NCBI RefSeq assembly: GCF_040675465.1
Contig: NZ_JBFAPA010000006.1
Coordinates: forward strand, 1 to 64,000
Origin: Kibdelosporangium sp040675465
Lineage (GTDB): Bacteria; Actinomycetota; Actinomycetes; Mycobacteriales; Pseudonocardiaceae
DNA: 64,000 nt
Direction of reading: 5' to 3'
Shown one piece after another: positions 33,483-42,209 of the stretch. Made by a program: the position numbers and the translations under genes. How positions within the stretch are numbered: position 1 is the stretch's first letter; each line of letters starts with the position of its first letter. The notes beneath the pieces were generated by a model, which saw only the letters and a list, made by a program, of their open reading frames with translations, made no database searches and had not been told where the DNA came from.

Positions 33483-33814
33483 TCGGCCACCTCCACCACG
33501 TCGTCGACGCACGGTTCGTCGGTGTCCACGGCGAGTACCACCTGCACCAGCTCGCTCAACGCGCGGGCGAGGTGGGCATCGGCCAGCGCGTAGCGGACCT
33601 GGCGGCCTTCATAGGTCGCCACGACCAGGCCGCAGCCGCGCAGGCAGGACAGGTGGTTGGACACGTTCGACCTGGTCAGACCCAGTTTCACGGCCAGCTG
33701 ACCCGGATAGCTCACGCCATCCACCATGGCGATCAGGATCCGGCAGCGGGTCGGGTCGGCCAGCGCCCGGCCGAGGCGGGCCAGGGCCGATTCACGCGTC
33801 TCACCGGTCAGCAT
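33479..33814 (-). CDS. cmtR: CmtR-like metal-sensing ArsR/SmtB repressor
   Basis: A 111-residue ArsR-family winged-helix repressor. Cys57 and Cys61 in NHLSCLRGCGLV and Cys102 in TDEPC fall at the positions of the three Cd(II)/Pb(II) ligands of Mycobacterium tuberculosis CmtR, a precise match seen by counting residues. The recognition helix is KLGLTRSNVSNHL. It is co-transcribed with the cation transporter by a GTGA overlap. Direct CTGTTC repeats lie in the 30 bases before its start and may belong to its operator. It should release DNA when Cd or Pb binds. Confidence 0.87.
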   Translation of the reverse strand: MLTGETRESALARLGRALADPTRCRILIAMVDGVSYPGQLAVKLGLTRSNVSNHLSCLRGCGLVVATYEGRQVRYALADAHLARALSELVQVVLAVDTDEPCVDDVVEVAE

Positions 33815-33911
33815 GGACGGAACAGTACAGCATCAGCTGAACAGTTGTCCCGAGCATGACATGCGGGCGTCTGATATCCCTAGCGGGCACACTCACGAAG
33901 GAGACGAGCCG

Positions 33912-34937
33912 ATGTCCGAGCTGGCTGGGTTCATCGCCGGCCTGCCCAAGGCCGAGATCCACGTGCACCACGTGGGTTCGGCGTCACCGCGGGTGGTGGC
34001 CGGGCTCGCCGCGCGGCACGAGGGCACCAGCAAGGTCCCGGCCGACCCGGAGCTGCTCGCGGAGTACTTCACCTTCCAGGACTTCGCGCACTTCATCCAG
34101 GTCTATCTGTCCGTTGTGGACCTGATCCGCGACGCCGAGGACGTCCGCATGCTGACCTACGGTGTCGCCGAGGACATGGCACGGCAGAACATCCGGTACG
34201 CCGAACTTACTGTCACGCCTTACAGTTCGACCAGCCGCGGCATCCCGGACGTGGCCTTCATGGAGGCCATCGAGGACGCCCGGAAGTCCGCCGAGGCGGA
34301 GCTGGGCATCGTGCTGCGCTGGTGTTTCGACATCCCGGGCGAGTCCGGGCTGCCCGCCGCCGAGGAGACCGCGCGCCTCGCCCTGGACCTGATGCCCGAC
34401 GGCCTGGTCAGCTTCGGCCTGGGCGGCCCCGAGATCGGGGTGCCGCGGCCACAGTTCAAGCCGTACTTCGACCGCGCCCGCGCCGCCGGTCTGCGCAGCG
34501 TCCCGCACGCGGGTGAGACCACTGGGCCGCAAACGATCTGGGATGCCCTGCGCGACCTCGGCGCCGAACGCATCGGCCACGGCACCCAGGCGATCGCCGA
34601 CCCGGTCCTGCTCGACCACCTCGGCGAACACCAGATCCCCCTTGAGGTCTGCCCCACCTCCAACATCGCCACCCGCGCCGTCGCCCGCATCGAGGACCAC
34701 CCCCTGCGCACCATGGTCGACGCCGGCCTGCTGGTCACCATCAACAGCGACGACCCCCCGATGTTCGGCACCGACCTCAACACGGAGTTCGCCGTCGCCG
34801 CGAAACTGCTCGACCTCAACGAAACCGGCATCGCCGCCCTGGCCAAGAACACCGTCAAAGCCTCGTTCCTCGACGACACCGGGAAAGCCGCGCTGACCGC
34901 CGAGATCGACAGGTACCTGGCGGACCGGCGGAGCTGA
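33912..34937 (+). CDS. adenosine deaminase family protein (possibly aminofutalosine deaminase)
   Basis: A 341-residue metal-dependent deaminase. Zinc-site residues are visible: HVHHVGSA (normally HxH) near residue 17, SVPHAGETTG with the His and catalytic Glu, RIGHGTQA, and INSDDPPMF with the catalytic Asp. The HVHHVGSASPR start and FTFQDFAHFIQVYLSVVDLI segment resemble actinomycete members suggested to deaminate aminodeoxyfutalosine in menaquinone synthesis, so adenosine may not be the substrate. The ATG at 33912 follows AAGGAG. It stands alone. Confidence 0.83.
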   Translation: MSELAGFIAGLPKAEIHVHHVGSASPRVVAGLAARHEGTSKVPADPELLAEYFTFQDFAHFIQVYLSVVDLIRDAEDVRMLTYGVAEDMARQNIRYAELTVTPYSSTSRGIPDVAFMEAIEDARKSAEAELGIVLRWCFDIPGESGLPAAEETARLALDLMPDGLVSFGLGGPEIGVPRPQFKPYFDRARAAGLRSVPHAGETTGPQTIWDALRDLGAERIGHGTQAIADPVLLDHLGEHQIPLEVCPTSNIATRAVARIEDHPLRTMVDAGLLVTINSDDPPMFGTDLNTEFAVAAKLLDLNETGIAALAKNTVKASFLDDTGKAALTAEIDRYLADRRS

Positions 34938-35168
34938 CTGCCCGGCCGGCTCAGCGGGACGCGAACGGGATGAACCCGCGCGGTTTCGTGATTGCACATC
35001 CCGTCCAGAGGCGACTACTGTCCGTAAACGCACTGGAGGTGCCCGGTGCGGCGCTGTCGCCGTGCCACATTCACCCTGCCGGCGCAGCCACGGTGACCGG
35101 GCTGCCGGGAATGACGCGAGCCGCAACGAGGCGACTTCCCCCGATAGACGTCACTCGGAGGTTGCACA

Positions 35169-36146
35169 TTGTTCAGGGAACGGTTGCCGCTCGCCGGTTA
35201 TGAACTGGCGCGTTCGGGTGACCTCGATCACGTGCGCGAGGTGATCGGCCGTGTACTGCGGCCGCACCGGGTCAGCCGGCTCGGCAATTCCCCGCTCGAC
35301 GCCTGGGTCAGGTTCGCCCGGCTGAGAGATATGTCGGTGAGCGTCATCAGCTACGGCGGTGACGTGCGTTTCGAATCCGACCCGTTGGAGACGTTCTTCG
35401 CCGTCCTGATGCCGTTGTCCGGGGTGGCGATGATCAGCCACGGCCGGCAGCGGATGCGAGCGCTGCCGGGTCAGGCGTGCGTGCTGTCGCCGACCGACCC
35501 GGTGGACATCCGCTGGTCCGGCGACTGCACCCAGCTGATCGCCCGGTTCGAGCGGGCGGCGCTGGAGGCGCGGCTGTCCGACCTGCTCGGCGCACCACTG
35601 GGCCGGCCGCTGCGGTTCGAGCCGCCGATGGACGTGAGCTCCGGCTACGGCCGCAGCTGGCGGTGCGGGCTGGAGCTGCTGGTATCCGAATGGGACCGGC
35701 CGGGCACGCTGATCGAGCAGCCGCTGGTGGCGCACCGGTTCGAGCGGACGCTGATGAGCGCGCTGCTGGTGGCGCACACCAACAACTACACCAGCATGAT
35801 CAACGGCGAGACGCATGCGGCCCCGTCCCGCGCGGTCGGCATCGCGCTGGAGTGGATCGAGAGCCACCCGAAGTGGCGGCACACCACCGCGAGCCTGGCC
35901 CGCGAGGCCGACGTGACCGAACGGGCGCTGCAGCGCGGCTTCCGCAAGTACCTGAACATGCGGCCGATGGAGTACCTGCGCGAGGTGCGGCTGCGGCGGA
36001 TCCACGACGAGCTGCAGGCCGCCCAGGCGGATGCGGTGACCGTCACCGGCATCGCCGCGGACTGGGGGTTCCTGCACGCCGGTCATTTCGCCGCGAAATA
36101 CCAGCAGCGGTTCGGCGAGAAACCGTCCGAGACACTCCGCCGTTGA
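35169..36146 (+). CDS. AraC family regulator of the following operon (TTG start)
   Basis: A 325-residue regulator with an N-terminal AraC-binding-like domain (FFAVLMPLSGVAMISHGRQR, ALPGQACVLSPTDPVDIRWS) and a C-terminal double helix-turn-helix (TASLAREADVTERALQRGFR, VTGIAADWGFLHAGHFAAKY). The start is a rare TTG at 35169, supported by GGAGG seven bases upstream and by the conserved N-terminus. It precedes the six-gene biosynthetic/export operon in the same direction, separated by a 10-bp terminator hairpin, so it is its own unit and the likely activator of the operon. Confidence 0.84.
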   Translation: MFRERLPLAGYELARSGDLDHVREVIGRVLRPHRVSRLGNSPLDAWVRFARLRDMSVSVISYGGDVRFESDPLETFFAVLMPLSGVAMISHGRQRMRALPGQACVLSPTDPVDIRWSGDCTQLIARFERAALEARLSDLLGAPLGRPLRFEPPMDVSSGYGRSWRCGLELLVSEWDRPGTLIEQPLVAHRFERTLMSALLVAHTNNYTSMINGETHAAPSRAVGIALEWIESHPKWRHTTASLAREADVTERALQRGFRKYLNMRPMEYLREVRLRRIHDELQAAQADAVTVTGIAADWGFLHAGHFAAKYQQRFGEKPSETLRR

Positions 36147-36155
36147 CATTCGGTA

Positions 36156-36186
36156 AATGAGCCCGTGGTGTCGCTGCGGGCTCATT
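36156..36186 (+). terminator. 10-bp stem terminator between araC-type gene and ABC operon
   Basis: AATGAGCCCG, an 11-base loop and CGGGCTCATT pair perfectly, ten bases after the AraC-type stop codon. The following 100 bases up to the ABC gene are AT-richer than average and should hold the operon promoter. Confidence 0.72.
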
Positions 36187-36291
36187 CGCATGCCATTTTC
36201 TGGCAGTCATTTTTCGGATCACATGATTCGTTTCTCGGATTGCCCGGCCAGTTCGGCGAACGACAGGATGACATCGGAGAAAGGAGGGAAA

Positions 36292-37245
36292 ATGTCACTC
36301 GGTATCTACGCCGAAGGCCTGGTGAAACAATTCGGGAAGACCACCGCGCTGCGGTCGGTCGATCTGGCGGTCCCGGCCGGGCAGGTGGTCGGCGTGCTCG
36401 GGCCGAACGGCGCCGGGAAGACCACCCTGATCCGGATCCTGTCCACCCTGCTGCCGCCGGACGCCGGTCAGGCCTACGTCTGCGGGCACGATGTGGTGGC
36501 CGATCCGGTGCTGGTGCGCCGCAAGATCGGGCTCACCGGGCAGTACGCCTCGGTCGACGCCGACCTGTCCGGCACCGAGAACCTGGTGCTGGTGGCGCGG
36601 CTGCGCGGGTTGTCCCGCCGGCAGGCGCGGGCCCGCGCCGCGCAGCTGCTGGACCGGTTCGGCCTCACCGAGGTGGCCGGCCGCCCGTCCAGGACCTACT
36701 CCGGCGGGACCCGGCGGCGGCTGGACCTGGCGGCCAGCCTGGCCGGCCACCCGCAGGTCCTGTGCCTCGACGAGCCGACCACCGGTCTGGACCCGCATGC
36801 CCGTCGCGAAGTCTGGCGCGAGGTGCGCGAGCTGGTGGCCGACGGCGTGACCGTGGTGCTGACCACCCAGTACCTGGAGGAGGCCGACCAGCTCGCGGAC
36901 CTGATCACCGTGATCGACCGCGGCCGGGTGGTCGCCGACGGCACCGCCGCCGAGCTGAAACGCCGCGTGGGCGGCCACACGCTGCAGATCCGCCCGCCCA
37001 CACCGGCCGATCTGGACAAGGTCGCCGCGATCCTGGGCCGCCGCACCGGTTTCTCCCCGGTCGAGGACCCGGCGACCGGGCTGCTCACCGCGCCGGTGAC
37101 CGACCCGGTCCTGGTCTCGGCCGTGGTCCGCGACCTCGACGACGCGGGCATCACCGCCGACGAGCTGGCGCTGCGCCTGCCCAGCCTGGACGAGGTCTTC
37201 CTGGCCCTCACCGGCCAGTCCGCAACCGCAGGCCGGCCCTCGTGA
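36292..37245 (+). CDS. daunorubicin-resistance-type ABC ATPase (DrrA-like)
   Basis: A 317-residue ATPase with Walker A GPNGAGKTT, signature YSGGTRRRLD, Walker B LCLDEPTTGLDPHARREVW and a C-terminal extension typical of DrrA-type exporters (ITADELALRLPSLDEVFLAL). AAAGGAGGG lies directly before the ATG. It overlaps the permease gene by GTGA and opens the plus-strand biosynthetic operon. DrrAB pairs pump hydrophobic secondary metabolites or lipids out of the cell, which suggests that the operon product is exported here. Confidence 0.9.
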   Translation: MSLGIYAEGLVKQFGKTTALRSVDLAVPAGQVVGVLGPNGAGKTTLIRILSTLLPPDAGQAYVCGHDVVADPVLVRRKIGLTGQYASVDADLSGTENLVLVARLRGLSRRQARARAAQLLDRFGLTEVAGRPSRTYSGGTRRRLDLAASLAGHPQVLCLDEPTTGLDPHARREVWREVRELVADGVTVVLTTQYLEEADQLADLITVIDRGRVVADGTAAELKRRVGGHTLQIRPPTPADLDKVAAILGRRTGFSPVEDPATGLLTAPVTDPVLVSAVVRDLDDAGITADELALRLPSLDEVFLALTGQSATAGRPS

Positions 37246-38039
37246 GGGTTTTCAGTCGTGCCAACGACCGAAACCACTCACGAGCGGCTTGGGTGCTGTG
37301 TGGGCGAGGTGTGCGGCGGATCCGGCGGAATCCGGCGTACCTGGTCGATGTCACCGTGCAGCCGGTGCTGTTCCTGGTGATGTTCGTGTACCTGTTCGGT
37401 GGCGCGATCGCCGGGGATCGCGGGACCTATCTGCGGGACCTGGTGCCGGGGCTGATGGTGCCGACCGCAGTACTGGCCAGCATCGCCGTCGGCGCCGGAC
37501 TCAGCACTGACGTCACCACTGGGGTATTCGATCGGTTCCGGAGCATGCCGATCCCGCGCTCGGCGCCGCTGACCGGTGCCGTGCTCGCGGACGTGGTGCG
37601 GTACCTGATCGCGTTCGTGGTCCTGCTGACCGCCGGTGTCCTCATGGGGTTCCGGGTGCGGACCGGCCCACTGGAGGTGCTGGCCGCGGCCGGGTTGCTG
37701 GTGCTGGCCGGGTTGTGCTTCTGCTGGGTGAGTGTCTACATCGGAATGGTCGCCCGCCGGGCCGCGTCGGTACAGGGCGTGGCGGTCGCGGTCTTCATGC
37801 CATTCGTGTTCGGCAGCAACGTTTTCGTGGCCGGCGACACCATGCCGGGCTGGTTGCGGTCGTGGTCGGCGATCAACCCGGTGAGCCTGCTCGCCGACGT
37901 CGAGCGGGGTCTGCTCAACGGGGGCACCGGTCCGCTCGCCGCCGCACTGGCCTGGCTGGCCGGCGTGGGGCTCGTGTTCTTCCCGCTGGCCATGCGCGCC
38001 TATCGCAGACGTAGTGGAGTGAGAGGAGGGTCCGGATGA
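37242..38039 (+). CDS. ABC-2 type exporter permease (DrrB-like)
   Basis: A 265-residue ABC-2 permease with six hydrophobic helices, e.g. VDVTVQPVLFLVMFVYLFGG, VVRYLIAFVVLLTAGVLMGF and VQGVAVAVFMPFVFGSNVFV, and the DrrB-type loop MPGWLRSWSAINPVS. It starts with GTG inside the preceding stop and ends in ATGA with the KAS III-like gene. Partner of the DrrA-like ATPase. Confidence 0.88.
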   Translation: MRVFSRANDRNHSRAAWVLCGRGVRRIRRNPAYLVDVTVQPVLFLVMFVYLFGGAIAGDRGTYLRDLVPGLMVPTAVLASIAVGAGLSTDVTTGVFDRFRSMPIPRSAPLTGAVLADVVRYLIAFVVLLTAGVLMGFRVRTGPLEVLAAAGLLVLAGLCFCWVSVYIGMVARRAASVQGVAVAVFMPFVFGSNVFVAGDTMPGWLRSWSAINPVSLLADVERGLLNGGTGPLAAALAWLAGVGLVFFPLAMRAYRRRSGVRGGSG

Positions 38040-39046
38040 GCACAGCGATTCTCGGCACCGGCTCGTACCTGCCGGAGACGGTGCTGACCAGCGAGGCGCT
38101 CGGCACCCATCTGGGTGTCGGCGAGCAGTGGATCTTTGACAAGACGTACATCAAGGAGCGGCGGATCGCCGCGCCCAGTGAGGCGACGTCCGATCTGGCC
38201 ACCCAGGCGGCGCACAAAGCCTTGCAGGCGGCCGGGTTGAGCGCGTTCGACGTGGACCTGCTGATCGTGGCGACGTCCACACCGGACCAGCCGATCCCGG
38301 CGACGGCGGCGATGGTACAGGCCAACCTGGGTGCCGTGCGGGCCGCGGCATTCGACGTGGACTCGGTGTGCACCGGGTTCGTCTACGGCCTGGTGACCGC
38401 GCACGCGATGCTCGCCGCCGATGCCGGTCCGCGGACCGCGCTGGTGATCGGCGCGGACACCTACTCGCGGATCCTGGACTACCGGGACCGGCGCACCTGC
38501 GTGCTGTTCGGCGACGGCGCGGGCGCGGTCGTGCTGGGCAAGCGCGGCAACGGACGCGGCCTGCTGGCCAGCAGCCTGAACACCGACGGCAGGCTGGCCG
38601 GCCTGGTCGGCATCCCGGCGGGCGGCAGCAGGCGGCCGGCCGGCCCGGAATCCGTCGCGGCGGGCCAGCACTACTTCCGGATGAAGGGCCGCGAGGTGCG
38701 CGACTTCGCCGCGCGGGTCGTGCCCGACCTGGTCACCGAGGTGGTCAAGGCGGCTGAGCTGACCGTCGCGGACGTCGACCTGATCGTGCCGCACCAGGCC
38801 AACGGGACGATGCTGGAGTCCCTGGCCGCCCAGCTGGACCTGCGGCCCGGCCAGATGCACATGACCATCGAGCGCTACGGCAACACCGGCGCGGCCTCGG
38901 TCCCGGTCACGCTCGACGACGCCGTGCGCGGCGGCCTGGTGCACACCGACGACATCGTGCTGCTGGTGGCGTTCGGTGGCGGGATGAGCAGCGGCGCCGC
39001 CGCGTTGCGGTGGACCGGCCCGGCGAAGGCCGGTGAGCGCTGGTGA
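38036..39046 (+). CDS. ketoacyl-ACP synthase III (FabH)-like enzyme
   Basis: A 336-residue thiolase-fold enzyme of the KAS III type. The catalytic triad is complete: Cys112 in DVDSVCTGF, His253 in PHQAN and Asn283 in YGNTGAA. The usual WIxxRTGI segment reads WIFDKTYIKERR, so the substrate-entry region differs from housekeeping FabH. No ACP, PKS or fatty-acid genes are near. KAS III-like enzymes in secondary metabolism often act as acyltransferases or start-unit enzymes; here it may make or move the acyl group used by the PapA5-like protein encoded two genes later. Coupled on both sides by ATGA or GTGA overlaps. Confidence 0.88.
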   Translation: MSTAILGTGSYLPETVLTSEALGTHLGVGEQWIFDKTYIKERRIAAPSEATSDLATQAAHKALQAAGLSAFDVDLLIVATSTPDQPIPATAAMVQANLGAVRAAAFDVDSVCTGFVYGLVTAHAMLAADAGPRTALVIGADTYSRILDYRDRRTCVLFGDGAGAVVLGKRGNGRGLLASSLNTDGRLAGLVGIPAGGSRRPAGPESVAAGQHYFRMKGREVRDFAARVVPDLVTEVVKAAELTVADVDLIVPHQANGTMLESLAAQLDLRPGQMHMTIERYGNTGAASVPVTLDDAVRGGLVHTDDIVLLVAFGGGMSSGAAALRWTGPAKAGERW

Positions 39047-41037
39047 TGCGGCGGCCGGTGCACTTCCCGCGCTCCCGCCCGCCGCAGCACGAGACCGAGT
39101 TCCACGGCGACGTGCGGGTCCCGTCGAGCGTCGCGGGCCTCACCCTCGGCGCCGACCTGTACCTGCCGCGCACCGAGAACCCGGTTCCGGCGCTGGTGAC
39201 CCTCCACACCGGACGCAAGGACGGGCTCGGTGGCCTGGCGGCCCGCCGTTATCTCCGGTACTTCGCCGAACGCGGGTACGCCGTGCTGTACGTGGACTGT
39301 TTCGGGATCGGCACGTCCGACGGCGTGCCCCGGCCGATCCTGGACCCCGGCGAGGCCGACGATGGCGTGTCGGTGGTCCAGTGGGCGGCGCAACAGCCGT
39401 GGTGCACGGGAAGCGTTGGCATGTGGGGACTTTCGCACGGCGGCATGACGACCCTGGCGGTCGCCTGCCGTCGTCCCCCGGCACTGCGGGCAATCCACCC
39501 GGTGATGGGCTGGACCGACGTCGAACGCGATCTGGTGCACCCGCACGGCCAGCGCGGCGGGATCGGCATGTTCGGGCACCTGAGCCTGTACAACATCTTC
39601 TGCGCGCTGTTGCCCCCGTTGCGGGACCACGACAAGACCGAGTACGCGAACCTCTGGAAGCAACGGCTGGAGGAGTTCGAGCCGTGGTTCGCCGACTCGT
39701 GGAACCACCCGCCGGGCCACTACGTGTGGACCCGGCGGCGGTTCGACCCGAGCCTGATCAACGTGCCCGCACTGTGCGTCGCGGGCTGGCGGGACCTGTT
39801 CTGCGACAGCATGATCGAGGCGTACCGGCAGATCAGGGCGCCGAAGCAGCTGCTGGCCGGGCCGTGGCTGCACTCGTTCCCGGACGTCTCGGGCACGCAG
39901 CCGGTTCCGTCGGTGGCCATGGCGTGCGCGTGGTGGGACCGGTGGCTGCACGGCGGCAACCGGCCGATGCGGCCCGAGCAGACCGCGACCTTCTTCGTCC
40001 AGGGCACCGGGCGGTGGGCCCGCAGCGAGCAGTGGCCGCCGGAGAAGAAGGCCGACCAGGTCTTCGTCGCCGCCGGGTCCGGTCATCTGTACCAGTCCGC
40101 GCCGGCCGGCCGTCCGTCCATCGTGGTCGCCGCGACCCGGATGAGCGACGCGACCGTCGGCGCGTTGAGCGGGCTCACCAAACACCCCATCGACAAGTTC
40201 GGCCATCCGCTGGACCAGCACGACGACGACGCGAGGTCGTTGTCGTTCACCAGTGCGCCGTTGCCGGAACCGGTGGTCATCGCGGGGCGGCCGCTGGTCC
40301 GGTTGCTGCTCGCCCCGGAGACCACCGCCGCCAGGTGTGTGCTGAAAGTGACCGATGTGGACGGACAGGGGCGCTCGACGCTGATCTCGATGGGCACGGT
40401 CGATCTCACCCAGCCCCGCAGCAGCACGGTCCCGGATCTGCGGGTCGTCCACCTGGATCCCACGTGCTACCAGGTGCCCGCGGGCCACCGGGTCCGCCTT
40501 GTGCTGGCGGAATCGGACATTCCCCGGCTGTGGCCGGTGGCATCGCCGGGAAAGCTGGTGGTCCGGGTCATCCACGCGGCCGGGGACTACGTCGGGCTGG
40601 CCGCCGAAGGTTATGGCGGGCTGGCGGCGACCACGCTCAGCCTGCCGGTGTGTGATCCGGCGACGTTGACCCATGTCCTTGTCCCCCAGCAGGACCGGGT
40701 CCGGTCATCGGCGATGACCAAGGACCGCTGGGAGATCACCCGCGACCACCTGAGGGACTCGGTGCGGGTGTCCATAGCGAAGGAGGACCGGGTCCGCTCA
40801 CCGGACGGCGACCAGGACTCGCTGACGATGAAGACCCTGGTGACCTTCGGGGTGAACGAGCACGACCCGTCGCTGGCCCGGATGGTGGCGTCCGGCGAGA
40901 TGACCGCGGAGACCACCGACGGCGACCAGGTCGCCGTCCGGGCCGACATCGACATGGGCACCGCCGACGCGATCGTGACCGCGGAAGTGGTGGTCAACGG
41001 CACCCAGTTCCTGATGAGGGAGTGGAATCTGGCATGA
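39046..41037 (+). CDS. CocE/NonD-family (peptidase S15-like) protein with altered active site
   Basis: A 663-residue protein with the X-Pro dipeptidyl-peptidase/CocE alpha/beta-hydrolase domain (about 15-290) and the jelly-roll C-terminal domain (ARSLSFTSAPLPEPVVIAGR onward), then about 120 extra residues. The nucleophile Ser130 is in GLSHGG; CocE and its relatives have GxSYxG. The oxyanion-hole PY motif after the first strand is also absent (TLHTGRKDG). Hydrolytic activity is therefore doubtful; an acyltransferase role is possible. The ATG at 39046 overlaps the KAS III stop; GTG at 39043 is an alternative. A paralogue with the normal motifs ends at 49844. Confidence 0.83.
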   Translation: MRRPVHFPRSRPPQHETEFHGDVRVPSSVAGLTLGADLYLPRTENPVPALVTLHTGRKDGLGGLAARRYLRYFAERGYAVLYVDCFGIGTSDGVPRPILDPGEADDGVSVVQWAAQQPWCTGSVGMWGLSHGGMTTLAVACRRPPALRAIHPVMGWTDVERDLVHPHGQRGGIGMFGHLSLYNIFCALLPPLRDHDKTEYANLWKQRLEEFEPWFADSWNHPPGHYVWTRRRFDPSLINVPALCVAGWRDLFCDSMIEAYRQIRAPKQLLAGPWLHSFPDVSGTQPVPSVAMACAWWDRWLHGGNRPMRPEQTATFFVQGTGRWARSEQWPPEKKADQVFVAAGSGHLYQSAPAGRPSIVVAATRMSDATVGALSGLTKHPIDKFGHPLDQHDDDARSLSFTSAPLPEPVVIAGRPLVRLLLAPETTAARCVLKVTDVDGQGRSTLISMGTVDLTQPRSSTVPDLRVVHLDPTCYQVPAGHRVRLVLAESDIPRLWPVASPGKLVVRVIHAAGDYVGLAAEGYGGLAATTLSLPVCDPATLTHVLVPQQDRVRSSAMTKDRWEITRDHLRDSVRVSIAKEDRVRSPDGDQDSLTMKTLVTFGVNEHDPSLARMVASGEMTAETTDGDQVAVRADIDMGTADAIVTAEVVVNGTQFLMREWNLA

Positions 41038-42209
41038 CCCGTCCGCTGAGCTATCTGGAACTCGCGCACGTCGGCCGCGTCGTGATCATGGCGGCCGAGT
41101 ACGCGGGCGACCTGGATCCGGACGCCGTGGCGCACGCGTTCCGCCTGCTGTGCGAGGCCTATCCGGTGCTGCGGTCCTGGGTGCAGGGCAGCGGCCAGGA
41201 CGCGTCGTTCGCGGTCGAGCCGGACTACTTCCCCGAGGTGATCGTCCTGGAGGACGTGCCGGACGTGCTCACCAAGATCGTCGAACTGCCCTGGCACGCC
41301 GGTGAGTCCGTGGCCGACCTGGTGCATGTCCTGGGTGAGGGGCACGGGTATCTGGCCCTGCGCACGGATCACTCCATCACCGACGCCAACGCCTGGCTCG
41401 GCATGTTCCGTGAGTTCATGCGCCTGCTCACCGAGACCGTCAACGGCGACGGCACCGCGGTACAGCCCGGCACCTTCCCCACCTCACCGGCGGAGTTGTT
41501 CCATGAACGACTGGGCCTGATTCCCTACGACCGCAGGCTGTTCCACACCGCGGGCGGCGGAAAGCCGGACGGGACCGCGAGCCTGATCAGCGGCTACCTC
41601 ACCCTGGGCCGCCAGGAAACGGCGTGGCTGCGCCGGGCGGCCCGGTTCTACCGGTCGTCGGTGCACGGGCTGGCCTGCGGTGCGATCCTGCTGGCCCAGC
41701 GGATGCTCGCGGGCGGGAGCGAGCCGGCGCGGATGTACTGCGTCTCGCCGGTGGACTTCCGCGGCCGGGTCGAACCGCCGGTGGACGTCCTGGAAACGAC
41801 CAACTTCATGCTGTCCTATGTGGCCGAAGTGGACGTCTCGCCGAGGATGAGCCCGGTCACCGTCGGCCAGTCGATCAAGGCGCAGCTCGACGGTGTGCTG
41901 TCCCGCAAGCAAGGCGTCCGCGCGGACGGGCCGCTGGCCGGCACCCTCGACCACAACCTGTCGTTCGCCCTGGTGAGCAACCTCGGCGTGATCGAGGACT
42001 TCGCCGAGCCGGCCGGAGTGTCCATCACGGGCTTCCGGGTGCTCAACACCGTCGACGACACGCTGTTTCCCGGCCACTACGTGTGGACCTACCACGGCGA
42101 GCTCACCGTCCTCTATGTCCTGACCGCGCGCTACTTCACCGAGGAGCAGGTCGGGCGGCTGGCCAGGGAGATCCTGGAGCAGCTGATGATCGCCGGAGCG
42201 TCCTCGTGA
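41034..42209 (+). CDS. PapA5-like acyltransferase (condensation-domain fold)
   Basis: A 391-residue protein resembling polyketide-associated acyltransferases such as mycobacterial PapA5, which ester-link acyl chains to alcohols. The catalytic HHxxxD motif appears as TDHSITDA: the essential second His (His113) and Asp117 are present, but the first His is Asp. C-terminal family segments follow: YCVSPVDFRGRVEPP, SFALVSNLGVIEDF and HYVWTYHGELTVLYVL. It overlaps the genes on both sides by ATGA and GTGA. In this operon it most likely transfers an acyl group, perhaps from the KAS III-like step, onto the glycosylated or to-be-glycosylated product. Confidence 0.78.
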   Translation: MTRPLSYLELAHVGRVVIMAAEYAGDLDPDAVAHAFRLLCEAYPVLRSWVQGSGQDASFAVEPDYFPEVIVLEDVPDVLTKIVELPWHAGESVADLVHVLGEGHGYLALRTDHSITDANAWLGMFREFMRLLTETVNGDGTAVQPGTFPTSPAELFHERLGLIPYDRRLFHTAGGGKPDGTASLISGYLTLGRQETAWLRRAARFYRSSVHGLACGAILLAQRMLAGGSEPARMYCVSPVDFRGRVEPPVDVLETTNFMLSYVAEVDVSPRMSPVTVGQSIKAQLDGVLSRKQGVRADGPLAGTLDHNLSFALVSNLGVIEDFAEPAGVSITGFRVLNTVDDTLFPGHYVWTYHGELTVLYVLTARYFTEEQVGRLAREILEQLMIAGASS

